In this document: one piece after another, positions 17,999-28,169 of the stretch
Numbering within the stretch: position 1 is the first letter of the stretch
How the letters are laid out: every line of letters starts with the position of its first letter
Assembly (NCBI RefSeq): GCF_009758415.1
Contig: NZ_WQRF01000001.1
Location: 1,364,001 to 1,428,000, forward strand
Origin: Devosia marina
GTDB lineage: Bacteria > Pseudomonadota > Alphaproteobacteria > Rhizobiales > Devosiaceae
DNA length: 64,000 nt
Direction: 5' to 3'
Program-made: the position numbers and the translations under genes
The notes under the pieces: model-generated
Seen by the model: the letters and a program-made list of their open reading frames with translations, nothing else
Told to the model about the DNA's origin: nothing
Database searches by the model: none

Positions 17999-19669
17999 TT
18001 ATCCCACCGCCGCCAGCAATTTCTTGGCAGCAGCGCGCGCTTCCTTGGTGATTTCCGCACCCGCCAGCATGCGCGCCACCTCTTCCTGTCGCGCGGCCTT
18101 GTCGAGTGGACGGACATGGGTACGCACAAAGGCTCCCTCTTCCACCATCTGCTTTTCGATCAACAGGTGCCGGTTGGCCCCGGCTGCCACCTGCGGCGCA
18201 TGGGTCACCGTAAGCACCTGCACCGTCTGGGCCAGTCGCGACAGCCGCCGCCCGATTGCGTCGGCAACCGCCCCACCGACACCGGTGTCGATCTCGTCGA
18301 AGATCAGCACCGGCGCCGAGCCGCGATCGGCCAGCACCACCTTGAGCGCCAGGAGGAACCGGCTCAACTCACCACCCGAGGCCACCTTGAGCAGTGGACC
18401 GGGCGCGGTGCCTGGGTTGGTCTGCACATGAAACGCGATCTGGTCATAGCCGGCCGCCGACACCCGCTCGCCATCGGCCTGGTGATCGACGATGAACCGC
18501 GCCGCGCCCAGTTTCAGATCTGGCAATTCCGCTTCCACGGCCTTGCTGAGCGCATCGGCCGCCTTCTTGCGCCCAACACTCAGAATATCTGCCGCTTCAC
18601 GATAGCGCGCCCGAGCCGTCGCCTCTTCTGCCTCCAGCGCCTTGAGCCTGGTCTCGCCGCTCTGCAGCGTCTCCAGATCGCCGGCATATTTGGCCAGCAC
18701 GTCGGCCAGCCCATCGCAATCGGTCTGGTGCTTGCGCGCCGCCGCCCGCAGGGCGAACAGACGCTCCTCGACATCTTCCAGCTCGGCCGGATCGAACGCC
18801 ATTTCGCGCTTGAGCTCTTCCAGCGCGTCACCGGTGCGATCCAGTGTTGTCAACGATGCGTCGAGCGCATCCACGATGGGCTGGAACAACTCTGCGCCGC
18901 CATCGATCTTGCGCATCAGCCGCCGCATCAGCGACGCCAGCGTTGGCGTGGGCGCATTCGGGCCGTTGAGAATTTCGTCGATCTCGACCACATCTGAGGC
19001 CGCCTTTTCGGCCTGCTGCAATTGCTGCCGGCGTTCAGCCAGCTCCTCTTCCTCACCAGCGACGGGATTGAGCTTGCTCAATTCTTCCACGGTGTGCCGG
19101 GCATAGTCCTCGGCGGCCAGCGCCTCTGCCACAAGCGCCCGCTGTTCAGTCACGGCCTGCTGCGCCTCGATCAGCGCCGCCCAGCAATCGCGCACCGCAT
19201 CGGCCTCCGCACTCAATTCGCCAAAGGCATCGAGCGCGGCCCGGTGCGTGGCCACATCCACCAGGGCCCTGTCATCATGCTGTCCATGGATCTCGACGAC
19301 CTGGCTGCCAACCTTCTGCAACAGCGAGGCCGATACAGGTTGGTCATTGATGAAGGCGCGCGTTCGCCCATCGGCGAACTGTACGCGCCGCAGAATCACA
19401 TCTTCATCATCGGGAATGGCATTGTCGCGCAACAGGGCCCGCGCCGGATGATCGGCCGCCAGCTCGACGACGGCCACCACCTGCCCGCTTTCCTGCCCCT
19501 GCCGGACCAGAGAGGCATCGCCCCGCCCCCCCAGGGCAAGGGTCAGCGCATCAAGCAGGATCGACTTGCCGGCGCCAGTTTCGCCTGTCAGCACGGTCAT
19601 GCCGGCATCCAGGGCCAGATCGAGTTGATCGATCAAAACGATATTGCGGACTGACAGCGCGTTGAGCAT
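17999..19669 (-). CDS. recN: DNA repair protein RecN
   Basis: A 556-residue SMC-like ATPase that aids double-strand break repair. Walker A GETGAGKS is at 29-36. A long coiled-coil arm covers about 150-370 (AALIEAQQAVTEQRALVAEALAAE, EEEELAERRQQLQQAEKAA). The ABC signature ASGGELSRFLLAL, Walker B VLIFDEIDTGVGG and the VTHAPQVAA switch follow. The length is normal for the family. It lies between bamD and ligA, the usual Rhizobiales order. Confidence 0.95.
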   Translation of the reverse strand: MLNALSVRNIVLIDQLDLALDAGMTVLTGETGAGKSILLDALTLALGGRGDASLVRQGQESGQVVAVVELAADHPARALLRDNAIPDDEDVILRRVQFADGRTRAFINDQPVSASLLQKVGSQVVEIHGQHDDRALVDVATHRAALDAFGELSAEADAVRDCWAALIEAQQAVTEQRALVAEALAAEDYARHTVEELSKLNPVAGEEEELAERRQQLQQAEKAASDVVEIDEILNGPNAPTPTLASLMRRLMRKIDGGAELFQPIVDALDASLTTLDRTGDALEELKREMAFDPAELEDVEERLFALRAAARKHQTDCDGLADVLAKYAGDLETLQSGETRLKALEAEEATARARYREAADILSVGRKKAADALSKAVEAELPDLKLGAARFIVDHQADGERVSAAGYDQIAFHVQTNPGTAPGPLLKVASGGELSRFLLALKVVLADRGSAPVLIFDEIDTGVGGAVADAIGRRLSRLAQTVQVLTVTHAPQVAAGANRHLLIEKQMVEEGAFVRTHVRPLDKAARQEEVARMLAGAEITKEARAAAKKLLAAVG

Positions 19670-19837
19670 GCGCGAACTTCCCGTGGCTGCACCACCAAAG
19701 CTCCGCTTTTATCACTTCCGTCGTGTGACCCTGCACCTTTCCCGGCGCGCATCCACAGTTAAGACGCAGCAAAAAGCGAAACCGGGACACATGATAGCGC
19801 CCCGGAACAAAATAGCAACATTGATTTTCGAGCTGGT

Positions 19838-20683
19838 TTAGGCCCGCACGCCAGCCAGCCAGCTACCCGAATTGAGCTCGGGCGCAAGGCCTTGCTTGCC
19901 CAAGAGTTCGAACGCCCGCTTGTACCAGTCGCTGGCCGGATAATTATGGCCCAGGACCGCCGCAGCGGACTTGGCTTCGGTGGTCAGCCCGAGCAGCAGA
20001 TAGGTCTCGGTCAGGCGATAAAGCGCTTCCTCGATATGGGTCGAGGTCTGCCAGCGTTCCACCACTTCACGGAAGCGGTTGATGGCAGCGGCATATTGAC
20101 CATTGCCCTGATAATAGCGGCCCACCGACATTTCCTTGCCGGCAAGCTGGTCATAGGCCACCAGCAGCTTGTCGCGCGCATCCACGGCGTGCTCGGACCT
20201 GGGGTAATTGTTGATCAACAGATTGTAGGTGTCGATCGCATCGCGCGACAATTGCTGGTCGCGGGTGATGTCCTTGATCTGTGCGAAATAGGCCGTGCCC
20301 TTGAGCCAGAGCACATAGGGCACTTCCGAGCTGGACGGATAGAGCGCCAGATAACGGTCTGAGGCTAGAATCGCCTCGTCAAAACGGCCAATGCGATAAT
20401 TCGCATAGACCTGCATCAGCTTGCCTTTTTCGGTCAGCGGATCGCGCGGATGCTGACGCTCCAGCTTTTCGAGCTTGGTGATTGCGGTCTGGTAGTATTG
20501 CCGATCCATGTCGTCCAGCGCACCCTGGTAGAGCGTCTGGGCCGGAACAATCGGCTCTTCCTTGATCTTGGGCGGACCGAACAGGTTCATGCCCGAGCAT
20601 GCGGTCAGGACCACGGCCATAAGGCCCATGGCAGCGAACCGGATAGCCCGGCTGGAAAACTGGCTCAAAACGTCAAGCTTCAC
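19838..20683 (-). CDS. bamD: Outer membrane assembly lipoprotein BamD
   Basis: A 281-residue lipoprotein of the BAM complex, which folds beta-barrel proteins into the outer membrane. The signal sequence ends in the lipobox LTAC with Cys29. Five TPR-like repeats follow, including LYQGALDDMDRQYYQTAITKLEKL, RIGRFDEAILASDRYLALYP, DAIDTYNLLINNYPRSEHA and QYAAAINRFREVVERW. It sits between lpxC and recN, where Rhizobiales normally place it. Confidence 0.93.
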   Translation of the reverse strand: MKLDVLSQFSSRAIRFAAMGLMAVVLTACSGMNLFGPPKIKEEPIVPAQTLYQGALDDMDRQYYQTAITKLEKLERQHPRDPLTEKGKLMQVYANYRIGRFDEAILASDRYLALYPSSSEVPYVLWLKGTAYFAQIKDITRDQQLSRDAIDTYNLLINNYPRSEHAVDARDKLLVAYDQLAGKEMSVGRYYQGNGQYAAAINRFREVVERWQTSTHIEEALYRLTETYLLLGLTTEAKSAAAVLGHNYPASDWYKRAFELLGKQGLAPELNSGSWLAGVRA

Positions 20684-20778
20684 GAACGGCCCCGTTCAAA
20701 ATCATTCCGCAGCAGGACTGCGGGCCTAGTCGGCAAATGGATCAAAACTGTGGCGCGGCTGCTGGACCCCAAGGCCCC

Positions 20779-21735
20779 TCAGCGCACGGACCGCAAGTAA
20801 TGATGGACTTCCAGACCCTCGGGCTGATCTTCGAAACTTTCGAATTCCAGCGGCAGGTCTTCAGCATTGACTATTTCATAATTGGCGTCGCTGGAAAAGA
20901 GCGAGGCCAGCACATGCGCGTTAAGGGCATGCCCACCCTTGTAGGAGCGGAACTTGCCCCAGATCGCCAGGCCGCCAAGCGACAGATCGCCAATCGCATC
21001 GAGCAGCTTGTGGCGCACAAACTCGTCTTCGAACCGCAGCCCGCCCGGATTTAGGATGCGATCCTCATGCACGGTAATCGAATTATCCAGGCTCGAACCG
21101 AGCGCATAGCCGGCCTGACGCAGGATCTTGGCGTCACGCACAAACCCGAATGTGCGCGCCTGTGCCACATCCTCGAAATAGCGGCGCGGCGTCCAGTCGA
21201 AGATCATCCGCTGGCGCCCGATCACCTTGGAGTCAAAATCGATCTCCAGGTCCAGCGCGCGCCCATTATAGGGCTCGAGCGCCGCAAAGGCGTCATTATT
21301 GCGCACGGTCACCGCGCGCACGATCTTGAGAAATTTCCTCTGCGCCGGCTGAATCTCAAGGCCAACGGCCAGAATGGCTTCGGCAAATGGATGGGCCGAC
21401 CCGTCCATGATCGGGCATTCCGGTGCATCCAGCGTGATCACCGCATTATCGACACCCATGCCTGAAAGCGCGGACACTACGTGTTCCACCGTCGCCACGC
21501 TGACACTGTCGCCCAAATCCAGAGTGGTGCACAAAGTGGTCCGGGTCACGCGCGAATGATGCACCGGCACCGGCTTGGTGAACTGGCCGTCGCCGAGATC
21601 ACGACGGATCATGTAGCCGCTGTCGGGAGCCCCTGGCGCCATGGTCAGCGTGACCGGCTGCGCACTGTGCACGCCATAACCGGCAAAGCTGATTTCGCCG
21701 GCAAGCGTGCGCTGGCGCTGGGAAAGTTTGTTCAT
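20779..21735 (-). CDS. lpxC: UDP-3-O-acyl-N-acetylglucosamine deacetylase LpxC
   Basis: A 318-residue zinc deacetylase that commits the cell to lipid A synthesis. Zinc-ligand signatures are visible: TVEHVVSALSGMGVDNA (first His), HKLLDAIGDLSLGG (second His and Asp) and KGGHALN (catalytic His). The N-terminus QRTLAGEISFAGYGVHSAQPVTL is typical. It is downstream of ftsZ but separated from it by a strong terminator, so it probably has its own promoter near 21740-21790. Confidence 0.95.
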   Translation of the reverse strand: MNKLSQRQRTLAGEISFAGYGVHSAQPVTLTMAPGAPDSGYMIRRDLGDGQFTKPVPVHHSRVTRTTLCTTLDLGDSVSVATVEHVVSALSGMGVDNAVITLDAPECPIMDGSAHPFAEAILAVGLEIQPAQRKFLKIVRAVTVRNNDAFAALEPYNGRALDLEIDFDSKVIGRQRMIFDWTPRRYFEDVAQARTFGFVRDAKILRQAGYALGSSLDNSITVHEDRILNPGGLRFEDEFVRHKLLDAIGDLSLGGLAIWGKFRSYKGGHALNAHVLASLFSSDANYEIVNAEDLPLEFESFEDQPEGLEVHHYLRSVR

Positions 21736-21785
21736 GCCTGGATATGCTCCGCCCGGACGTTCACGCTCAATTGAGACTGTTAGCC

Positions 21786-21817
21786 AAAAAAAACTCGGTG
21801 CGGAAGCCGCACCGAGT
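21786..21817 (-). terminator. Rho-independent terminator of ftsZ
   Basis: An eleven-base-pair stem (ACTCGGTGCGG / CCGCACCGAGT, 21793-21817) with a three-base loop is followed on the minus strand by eight T residues. It lies 29 bases after the ftsZ stop and before lpxC. Confidence 0.9.
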
Positions 21818-21845
21818 GAGCTTTTGATCGATGATCCTCAGAGGA

Positions 21846-23510
21846 TCAACCGTGCTTGCGCAGGAAGGCCGGAATTTCCAGGTGCTCCTTGGCCGGCGCC
21901 GCCGCCGGGGCTCGCCCCTGATTGTCCAACTGGCCGCGTGCACCCTCGCTGGCAGGAGCAACGCGGGAAGTCCTTGCCACACCGGCCTCAATGGCGCTGC
22001 GGGCGGCCGCATCATCGGCAACCGGGGCCTGCGGCTCGGCGCGCCCTTCGGGCTGCTGCTGCCCCAGATTGAGACCCACATTCGAGGCCAGGCGCTTGAA
22101 CAGGGCGCGGGCATTGCGCGGCTCGGCGTCGTGACGTTCCTGCGCGTCCTGTGACCGGCGCGCAACAGCGGGAAGCTCCTCCGTGCGCGGCATGCGACGC
22201 TGTCCTTCCGGGCGGGCAGCATGCGATGGCACATATACGCTTGGAATCGGCTGCTCTTGCACGGCCGGCGCCTCATCAGCCTCGGCCACGCTATCGGCTT
22301 CAGGCGTATAGGGCTCGACCACGATGCCGTCGTCTTCATCGGCATAGGCCTGCTGCGGCTGATGGGCGGCAAAGGCCTGGGCAACCGCGGCCTCAACCTG
22401 GTGACCGATTTCCTCTGCCTCAACCTCGGCAGCCACAGGCTGGGCAGCCTGCGGCACGACCGAATGTTCGGCCGGCACGTGGCGCTTGACCGAGAGCGGG
22501 GTGCGCGAGGCATGCGGCTTGGCCGGCTCCATCGCCTGAACCATGGTCGCATCAGTGCCGGTCGCAACGACCGACACACGGATCGTGCCATTCAGGTTCG
22601 GATCATAGGTGGCGCCCAGAATAATATTGGCGTCGGTATCAACTTCCTCACGGATGCGGCTGGCCGCTTCGTCGACTTCGTAAAGCGTCAGGTCCGGACC
22701 GCCGGTGATGGAGATCAGCAAGCCCCGCGCGCCCTGCATCGACACATCGTCGAGCAGCGGATTGGCAATGGCCGCCTCGGCAGCGTGACGGGCACGATCT
22801 TCGCCCGAGGCCTCGCCGGTACCCATCATCGCCTTGCCCATGCCGCGCATCACGGCGCGCACGTCGGCGAAGTCGAGGTTGATCAGGCCTTCCTTGACCA
22901 TCAGGTCGGTGATGCAGGCCACGCCCGAGAACAGCACCTGGTCGGCCATCGCAAAGGCGTCGGCAAAGGTGGTCTTCTCATTGGCCACCCGGAACAGGTT
23001 CTGGTTCGGAATGACGATCAGCGTGTCGACATGGCGATGCAGCTCGTCAATGCCGTCTTCCGCCAGGCGGGCACGACGATTGCCTTCGAAATTGAACGGC
23101 TTGGTGACCACGCCAACCGTCAGAATGCCCTGCTCGCGCGCCGCACGGGCAATCACCGGCGCCGCGCCGGTGCCGGTGCCGCCACCCATCCCGGCGGTGA
23201 TGAACACCATGTGCGAACCGGAAAGATGATCGTTGATTTCGTCCCAGCTCTCTTCGGCGGCCGCGCGACCCACTTCAGGGTGCGAGCCAGCGCCCAGGCC
23301 TTCCGTTACGCCGACGCCGAGCTGGATGATGCGCTGTGCCTTGCTCAGGGCCAGCGCCTGCGCGTCGGTATTGGCGACGACAAAATCGACGCCGTCCAGA
23401 CCGGACTCGATCATGTTGTTGACGGCGTTGCCGCCGGCACCGCCCGCACCGAACACGGTGATGCGGGGCTTCAGTTCCTGAATGTCCGGGATAGTCAGAT
23501 TGATGGTCAT
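21846..23510 (-). CDS. ftsZ: Cell division protein FtsZ
   Basis: A 554-residue tubulin-like GTPase that forms the division ring. The GTP-binding glycines ([14 protein letters not shown]) and the tubulin signature [10 protein letters not shown] are present, with the T7-loop region [18 protein letters not shown]. The globular part ends near residue 320. A long Ala/Pro/Glu-rich linker of about 220 residues follows, typical of alphaproteobacteria. The C-terminal peptide [10 protein letters not shown] is the docking site for FtsA and other partners. The ATG at 23510 is preferred; one four codons upstream (23522) is also possible. Confidence 0.96.
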   Translation of the reverse strand: MTINLTIPDIQELKPRITVFGAGGAGGNAVNNMIESGLDGVDFVVANTDAQALALSKAQRIIQLGVGVTEGLGAGSHPEVGRAAAEESWDEINDHLSGSHMVFITAGMGGGTGTGAAPVIARAAREQGILTVGVVTKPFNFEGNRRARLAEDGIDELHRHVDTLIVIPNQNLFRVANEKTTFADAFAMADQVLFSGVACITDLMVKEGLINLDFADVRAVMRGMGKAMMGTGEASGEDRARHAAEAAIANPLLDDVSMQGARGLLISITGGPDLTLYEVDEAASRIREEVDTDANIILGATYDPNLNGTIRVSVVATGTDATMVQAMEPAKPHASRTPLSVKRHVPAEHSVVPQAAQPVAAEVEAEEIGHQVEAAVAQAFAAHQPQQAYADEDDGIVVEPYTPEADSVAEADEAPAVQEQPIPSVYVPSHAARPEGQRRMPRTEELPAVARRSQDAQERHDAEPRNARALFKRLASNVGLNLGQQQPEGRAEPQAPVADDAAARSAIEAGVARTSRVAPASEGARGQLDNQGRAPAAAPAKEHLEIPAFLRKHG

Positions 23511-23558
23511 TGATGGCCCCATAGTGGCGTGGTTAGTTAAGATTTACCCATCCATTCG

Positions 23559-23705
23559 TTAACTCCGCCCTAACAAGTGAGTCGGTCCGGTTAACTTCTG
23601 CGCAAATTGCGACACCCCCTCGTTACGCGTTCAGCACCGGTTAACCACGCCGAGCCCCGCAATTTCCGGCATTGACAACCATTCGGTTAATTAATAACCA
23701 TTTAC
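23559..23705. promoter_or_regulatory. ftsZ upstream region with CtrA-like boxes
   Basis: The 237-base gap upstream of ftsZ is A/T-rich and holds several GTTAA/TTAAC words. Two fit the CtrA consensus TTAA-N7-TTAA with one mismatch: TTAA-CTCCGCC-CTAA at 23559-23573 and TTAA-TAACCAT-TTAC at 23691-23705. CtrA controls ftsZ in Caulobacter. The gap also serves the divergent VOC gene. The assignment is inference from motif match only. Confidence 0.4.
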
Positions 23706-23747
23706 GCATATACCCATTTAGTTATGCAAAAGTGATGAAGAGACCCC

Positions 23748-24209
23748 ATGACCAGCATCATGCCCTGCCTCTGGTTCGATGACCGGATCGACGAGGCCAT
23801 CGCCTTCTACACCGAGACCTTCAAGGACGCTCGTGTCCACGATCTGGTGCGCCACGCACCCGACAAGCCCGCCTTCACCGCCGTCCTCGAACTGGCCGGC
23901 CAGAAGCTCATGCTGCTCAATGGCGGCCCGCGCTTCACCTTCAATGAATCGGTCAGCCTTGTTATCGACACCGATGGTCAGGAGGAAACCGACTATTTCT
24001 GGAGCCGCCTGACCAGCGATGGCGGCGAAGAAAGCATGTGCGCCTGGTGCAAGGATCGCTTCGGCCTCTCCTGGCAGGTCGTGCCCCGCCAGCTCACCAA
24101 GGCCCTGACCGGTCCCGACCGCGAAGGGGCCAACCGCGCCATGCAGGCCATGCTGCAAATGCGCGAGATCGATATTGCCACGATCGAAAAGGCCTACGCT
24201 GGAGCCTGA
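23748..24209 (+). CDS. VOC family (PhnB-like) protein
   Basis: A 153-residue protein of the glyoxalase/VOC fold, PhnB-like subgroup. The segments SIMPCLWFDDRIDEAIAFYTETF, FTAVLELAGQKLMLLNGGPRFTFNESVSL and CAWCKDRFGLSWQVVP are typical. Members include enzymes and resistance proteins; no substrate can be assigned. The gene reads opposite to the division genes and, with the nucleotidyltransferase downstream, separates ftsA from ftsZ. Confidence 0.85.
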   Translation: MTSIMPCLWFDDRIDEAIAFYTETFKDARVHDLVRHAPDKPAFTAVLELAGQKLMLLNGGPRFTFNESVSLVIDTDGQEETDYFWSRLTSDGGEESMCAWCKDRFGLSWQVVPRQLTKALTGPDREGANRAMQAMLQMREIDIATIEKAYAGA

Positions 24210-24253
24210 CAGCCTTCCCCTTCGCCCCATCTCGCATAATATTGCGCGGCGGG

Positions 24254-25069
24254 ATGAAGGGGGAAATCGTGGATCAGCAGGACCTTATCGAGGCGGCTGC
24301 ACCGGCAATGGATATCGGGGCCGTCCGCGGTCTGTTCCTGGCCGGCAGCTTTGGTCGCGGCAGCGCCGACGAATGGAGCGACGTGGACCTGATAGCGGTC
24401 GTCGCCGACGGGCAGGAACGCGTCGTCGCCGACCACTGGCGGTCTGCCCTTCACGCCATCACACCCATTGTCTTCTGGAACGAATTGTCACGCGGCGTCC
24501 TGGTGCTCAACGCCATTTCGGAGGACTGGCTGCGCTGTGATTTGACGATTGTCGCGCGCGACAGTTTCGGGCAACGCGCGAAGAACACCGTCAAGCCGCT
24601 GATCGATCGCAACCGCATTTATGATGCTTTGCCGGACAGCCTGCCACCGCGCGAGCCCGATGCCGGGACTGTGCGCTACCTGATACACGAATTCATCCGC
24701 ATGCTTGGCCTCATGCCCGTCGCACTGGGACGGGAAGAATATGTGACCATGGTGCTTGGCGTCGGCATGCTGCGCGGCCATCTCGAGACGCTGCTGATGC
24801 AGGATGTGACCCTGCCTGATCCGGGCGGAATACTGCACCAGTCTCGGCTGCTGACACCCGAGCAAATGCAGATGCTCAAATCCCTTCCCTATCCGCCGCC
24901 GGAACGGGAAGCGGTTATCGCCGCCAACTTCGCCATTGCGCAGGAGTTCATGCCCCGTGCCAGGGCGATGGCAGATCGTCTCGGCATCGACTGGCCGGAC
25001 GCTTTCGAAGCTGCAACGCGCCGCCGCCTGTCTGCGACATTGGGCGAACAAGCCGGCAGGGCCTGGTAA
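24254..25069 (+). CDS. Nucleotidyltransferase domain protein
   Basis: About 271 residues. The N-terminal part carries the polymerase-beta-type nucleotidyltransferase signature GSFGRGSADEWSDVDLI (G-S, then D-x-D for the metals) and a later acidic LRCDLTIV. The C-terminal half is helical (TVRYLIHEFIRMLGLMPVALGREEYVTMVLGVGMLRGHLETLLM), as in aminoglycoside adenylyltransferase-like proteins. The substrate is unknown and resistance activity is not shown. The start may be the ATG at 24254 or the GTG at 24269, which follows AAGGGGGA. The stop codon ends one base before the ftsA stop on the other strand. Confidence 0.78.
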   Translation: MKGEIVDQQDLIEAAAPAMDIGAVRGLFLAGSFGRGSADEWSDVDLIAVVADGQERVVADHWRSALHAITPIVFWNELSRGVLVLNAISEDWLRCDLTIVARDSFGQRAKNTVKPLIDRNRIYDALPDSLPPREPDAGTVRYLIHEFIRMLGLMPVALGREEYVTMVLGVGMLRGHLETLLMQDVTLPDPGGILHQSRLLTPEQMQMLKSLPYPPPEREAVIAANFAIAQEFMPRARAMADRLGIDWPDAFEAATRRRLSATLGEQAGRAW

Positions 25070-26383
25070 CTAAAAGCTCGTGCGCAGCCAGTTGCCCACC
25101 CGGGCAATATACCCATCCGTGCCTGTCAGCTTGCGCACGCTGCGCGGCTCGACATATTCCTGGGCGCAGACCTGTGGATAGACCAGCATGCCGGCCATGG
25201 TGGCAAAGGCCGCCCCCTTGGCAATGTCCGGCAGGCCGGAAATGCCCATCGGCCGGCCGTTTCGCACATTGCGGGCCAGAATACGTCGCGCCACTTCCGG
25301 CAGGCCGGTCATCTCGCTGGCCCCGCCGGTCAGCACAAAGCGGCGCCCGCACACATCCATCATGCCGGTCGCCTGCATGCGGTCGCGAATGGCCGTCAGG
25401 ATTTCTTCTATGCGCGGCCGCATGATGCGGGTCAGGACAGCGCGGGGAATTTGCCCCGGCGCTTCATCATGCGTAGCACCGACAGGCTGAATGGCGATCA
25501 TCTCGCGCTCATCCGCCTGCCCCGGCAGTACCGAACCATGAAAGGTCTTGAGGCGCTCGGCATCGGCCACGCTGACCGAAAGCTGCCGCGCAATATCCAG
25601 CGTCAGATGATGCCCGCCAATGGCAATGGCATCGGCATAGACCATATGCCCGTCATTGAAGACCGATACCGTGGTGGTCGCGCCGCCGAAATCAACGCAG
25701 GCGACGCCGAGTTGCGCTTCATCGTCAACCAGCGTCGACAGGCCAGAGGCATAGGGCGTGGCCACCAACGCCTCGATCTGCAGATGGCACCGGTGCAGCA
25801 CCAGTTCGAGATTGCGCATGGCCAGTGTTTCCGCACTCACCACCGCAACATCCACGCCCAGCTTTTCGCCGACCATTCCCTTGGGGTCGCGAATGCCCTT
25901 CTGCCCGTCCAAGGCGTAACCGATCGGCAATGCATGAATAATTGAACGTTCCGGCCGCGCCGAGCGCGAATTGACCGCCTTGAGCACGCGGAAAATATCG
26001 GTCTTCTCGACCTCCTGGCCATCCAGCGACACGGCGGCCGAGAAGGTCTCCGAGCCCAGTCGTCCGGCCGTCACATTGACCAGCACGCTTTCCAGCGTCA
26101 GGCCCGCTGCGCGCTCGGCCATGCCCACGACATTGCGAATGGCCTGCTCGGCCTTGTCGATATCGGTGACAACCCCGCTCTTGACCCCAGCCGCCGGCCC
26201 ATAGCCGAAGCCGACCACCTCAGCCTGGTGTGTGCGGCCCTTGAGCGCCTTGCCCTCGGCCCGCGGCACCAGCCGGGCGATGACGCAGCAGATTTTGGTC
26301 GATCCAATATCGAGCACCGCCACCAGCGTGGCCTTGCCCGGCTGAACCGGCCGCAGCCGGGATGTCATTGCATCGCTCATCAT
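25070..26383 (-). CDS. ftsA: Cell division protein FtsA
   Basis: A 437-residue actin-like protein that anchors FtsZ to the membrane. The ATPase motifs VLDIGSTKICCVIA, CVDFGGATTTVSVF and FVLTGGASEMTGL are visible, as is the 1C subdomain insert after residue 85. The C-terminal GNWLRTSF is a short amphipathic membrane-targeting tail. It overlaps ftsQ by four bases (ATGA), so the two are translationally coupled. Unusually, ftsZ does not follow directly: two plus-strand genes lie between. Confidence 0.95.
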   Translation of the reverse strand: MMSDAMTSRLRPVQPGKATLVAVLDIGSTKICCVIARLVPRAEGKALKGRTHQAEVVGFGYGPAAGVKSGVVTDIDKAEQAIRNVVGMAERAAGLTLESVLVNVTAGRLGSETFSAAVSLDGQEVEKTDIFRVLKAVNSRSARPERSIIHALPIGYALDGQKGIRDPKGMVGEKLGVDVAVVSAETLAMRNLELVLHRCHLQIEALVATPYASGLSTLVDDEAQLGVACVDFGGATTTVSVFNDGHMVYADAIAIGGHHLTLDIARQLSVSVADAERLKTFHGSVLPGQADEREMIAIQPVGATHDEAPGQIPRAVLTRIMRPRIEEILTAIRDRMQATGMMDVCGRRFVLTGGASEMTGLPEVARRILARNVRNGRPMGISGLPDIAKGAAFATMAGMLVYPQVCAQEYVEPRSVRKLTGTDGYIARVGNWLRTSF

Positions 26384-27261
26384 GATTTGTCGGTGTCTTC
26401 GTCAGTCTTGTTTGGGCGCACGGCAACCACGCTGTCGACGCGCAGATCGATCACCGATACGTCGCGGTCGAGCAATTGATAGTCATTCTGATAGGTCACA
26501 AGGCGCGCCATCGCCTGTGCCACGCCCTGCTCCGGCAATTGCACGCGCAGGCCCGTGTCGAAGATCATATCCCAGCGGCGGTCGGCAATGCGCGACAGCG
26601 CGACCAGACCATCCTGCAGCAGCGGAAATCCATTGAGCGCCCGGATCATCACCAGCGCATCGTCCGCCGCGCCATCGCCGATCACCAGCGGCAGCCCAGA
26701 GTAATCGGGACCGGCCTCGGCAATCTGCTCACCCCGGCCATCGATCAGGAAGGTCACGCCATCGACAGCCCAGCGCGCTACCGGCGTTTTCTCGGTGATA
26801 ACCACGTCGACATCGCCCGGATAGGTCTTGCGTACGATGACCGTTTCGACAGCCGGCAGTTCAGCCACGCGTTGGCGCGCCGCCTCCACGTCAAAACCCA
26901 GCGTCGACGTATGCGGCTGGATGCCCAGCGCATCGAAAATATCCTGCTCCCGAGTGAGCGACTGGCCCGAAATCGAGATTTCGCCGATGGCGAGCCCCGC
27001 CTGCGCGAAATTGCCCTGGGCAACACCACCCAGTGTATTGGCCAATTGGCCGATCGGCTCGCGCACCTGGTACAGGGCAAAACCGGCGGCAAGCAACATG
27101 GCCACCATCGCGCCACGGCGGATCAGTCCGCCATGCAGCACCAGGGCCCGGTTGAAAAGATTGGCAAGCTTACGGCGTGGAGGGCGGATGGAAACAGGCA
27201 ACGCGCGGGGGTCCACCAACCGCGCCCCGGCGAGAAAGGTCTCGCTCTTTACCTGTTGCAA
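26380..27261 (-). CDS. ftsQ: Cell division protein FtsQ
   Basis: A 293-residue bitopic divisome protein. A cytoplasmic N-terminus of about 55 residues precedes a membrane segment ([17 protein letters not shown]). The POTRA domain follows ([21 protein letters not shown] ... [27 protein letters not shown]) and then the FtsQ beta domain ending near residue 275. It overlaps ddl upstream by 13 bases and ftsA downstream by 4, in a tightly packed minus-strand operon. Confidence 0.92.
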   Translation of the reverse strand: MQQVKSETFLAGARLVDPRALPVSIRPPRRKLANLFNRALVLHGGLIRRGAMVAMLLAAGFALYQVREPIGQLANTLGGVAQGNFAQAGLAIGEISISGQSLTREQDIFDALGIQPHTSTLGFDVEAARQRVAELPAVETVIVRKTYPGDVDVVITEKTPVARWAVDGVTFLIDGRGEQIAEAGPDYSGLPLVIGDGAADDALVMIRALNGFPLLQDGLVALSRIADRRWDMIFDTGLRVQLPEQGVAQAMARLVTYQNDYQLLDRDVSVIDLRVDSVVAVRPNKTDEDTDKS

Positions 27262-28169
27262 CTCGCGTCCTCCACCATCCAGGCGACCAGCTCTTCGTAA
27301 GAGTGCCCGGCGTGAGCCGCCTGCTCGGGCACCAGTGAGGTCGGCGTCATGCCCGGCTGGGTGTTGATTTCCAGACAGACCAACTCGCCATCTTCGCCCA
27401 CCGCATCGTTGTACCGGAAATCCGAACGGGTCACGCCACGGCAGCCAAGAGCCGCATGGGCGGCCAATGCCATCTTCTGCACTTTGTCGTAAATTTTCGG
27501 TTTCAGATCGGCCGGAATGACGTGGACAGACCCGCCTTCGGCGTACTTTGCCTCGAAATTGTAGAAGTTCAGCTCGGTGACGATCTCGGTCACCCCCAGC
27601 GCTACATCGCCCATCACCGCACAGGTCAGCTCGCGCCCGGGAATATAGCGCTCCACCATCACCTCTTCGCCCGAGTTCCAGTCCTCGCGCAGGATTTCCT
27701 GCGGCGGGTGGCTGGTGTCGCCCTTGACGATAAAAACGCCAAAGCTCGACCCGTCGGCAATCGGCTTGATCACATAGGGCGGCGGCATCACATGCGCCTT
27801 GCCTGCTTCCGCACGGTGCACGATCACATGGTCAGTCACTGGCACCCCGGCGGACTTGAGCATGATCTTGGCCTGATGCTTGTCCATCGCCAGCGCCGAG
27901 GCCAGGACGCCCGAATGGGTATAGGGGATCTGCATCAGCTCGAGCAGCCCCTGGATCATCCCGCTCTCGCCAAATGGCCCGTGCAGCGCGTTGAACGCCA
28001 CATCGGGCTTCAGCGCCGCCAGCACATTGGCAATATCGCGCCCGACATCGACCTCGGTGACCTGGTAGCCTGCCCGCCGCAACGCGGCCGCGCACTCGGT
28101 CCCCGAACTCAGCGAAACCGACCGTTCATTGGACCACCCGCCCATCAGGACGGCGACATGCTTGCTCAT
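27249..28169 (-). CDS. ddl: D-alanine--D-alanine ligase
   Basis: A 306-residue ATP-grasp ligase that makes the D-Ala-D-Ala end of the peptidoglycan stem peptide. The N-terminus [19 protein letters not shown], the substrate region [28 protein letters not shown], the ATP-binding [16 protein letters not shown] and the metal-binding [20 protein letters not shown] are typical. It overlaps the murC stop by four bases. In most relatives murB lies between murC and ddl; here it does not. Confidence 0.95.
   Translation of the reverse strand: MSKHVAVLMGGWSNERSVSLSSGTECAAALRRAGYQVTEVDVGRDIANVLAALKPDVAFNALHGPFGESGMIQGLLELMQIPYTHSGVLASALAMDKHQAKIMLKSAGVPVTDHVIVHRAEAGKAHVMPPPYVIKPIADGSSFGVFIVKGDTSHPPQEILREDWNSGEEVMVERYIPGRELTCAVMGDVALGVTEIVTELNFYNFEAKYAEGGSVHVIPADLKPKIYDKVQKMALAAHAALGCRGVTRSDFRYNDAVGEDGELVCLEINTQPGMTPTSLVPEQAAHAGHSYEELVAWMVEDASCNR

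Noticed and set aside
22221..23513. 430-residue plus-strand open frame opposite ftsZ
   Set aside because: It is the mirror of ftsZ codon bias, with His/Arg/Gly-rich composition and no start signal.
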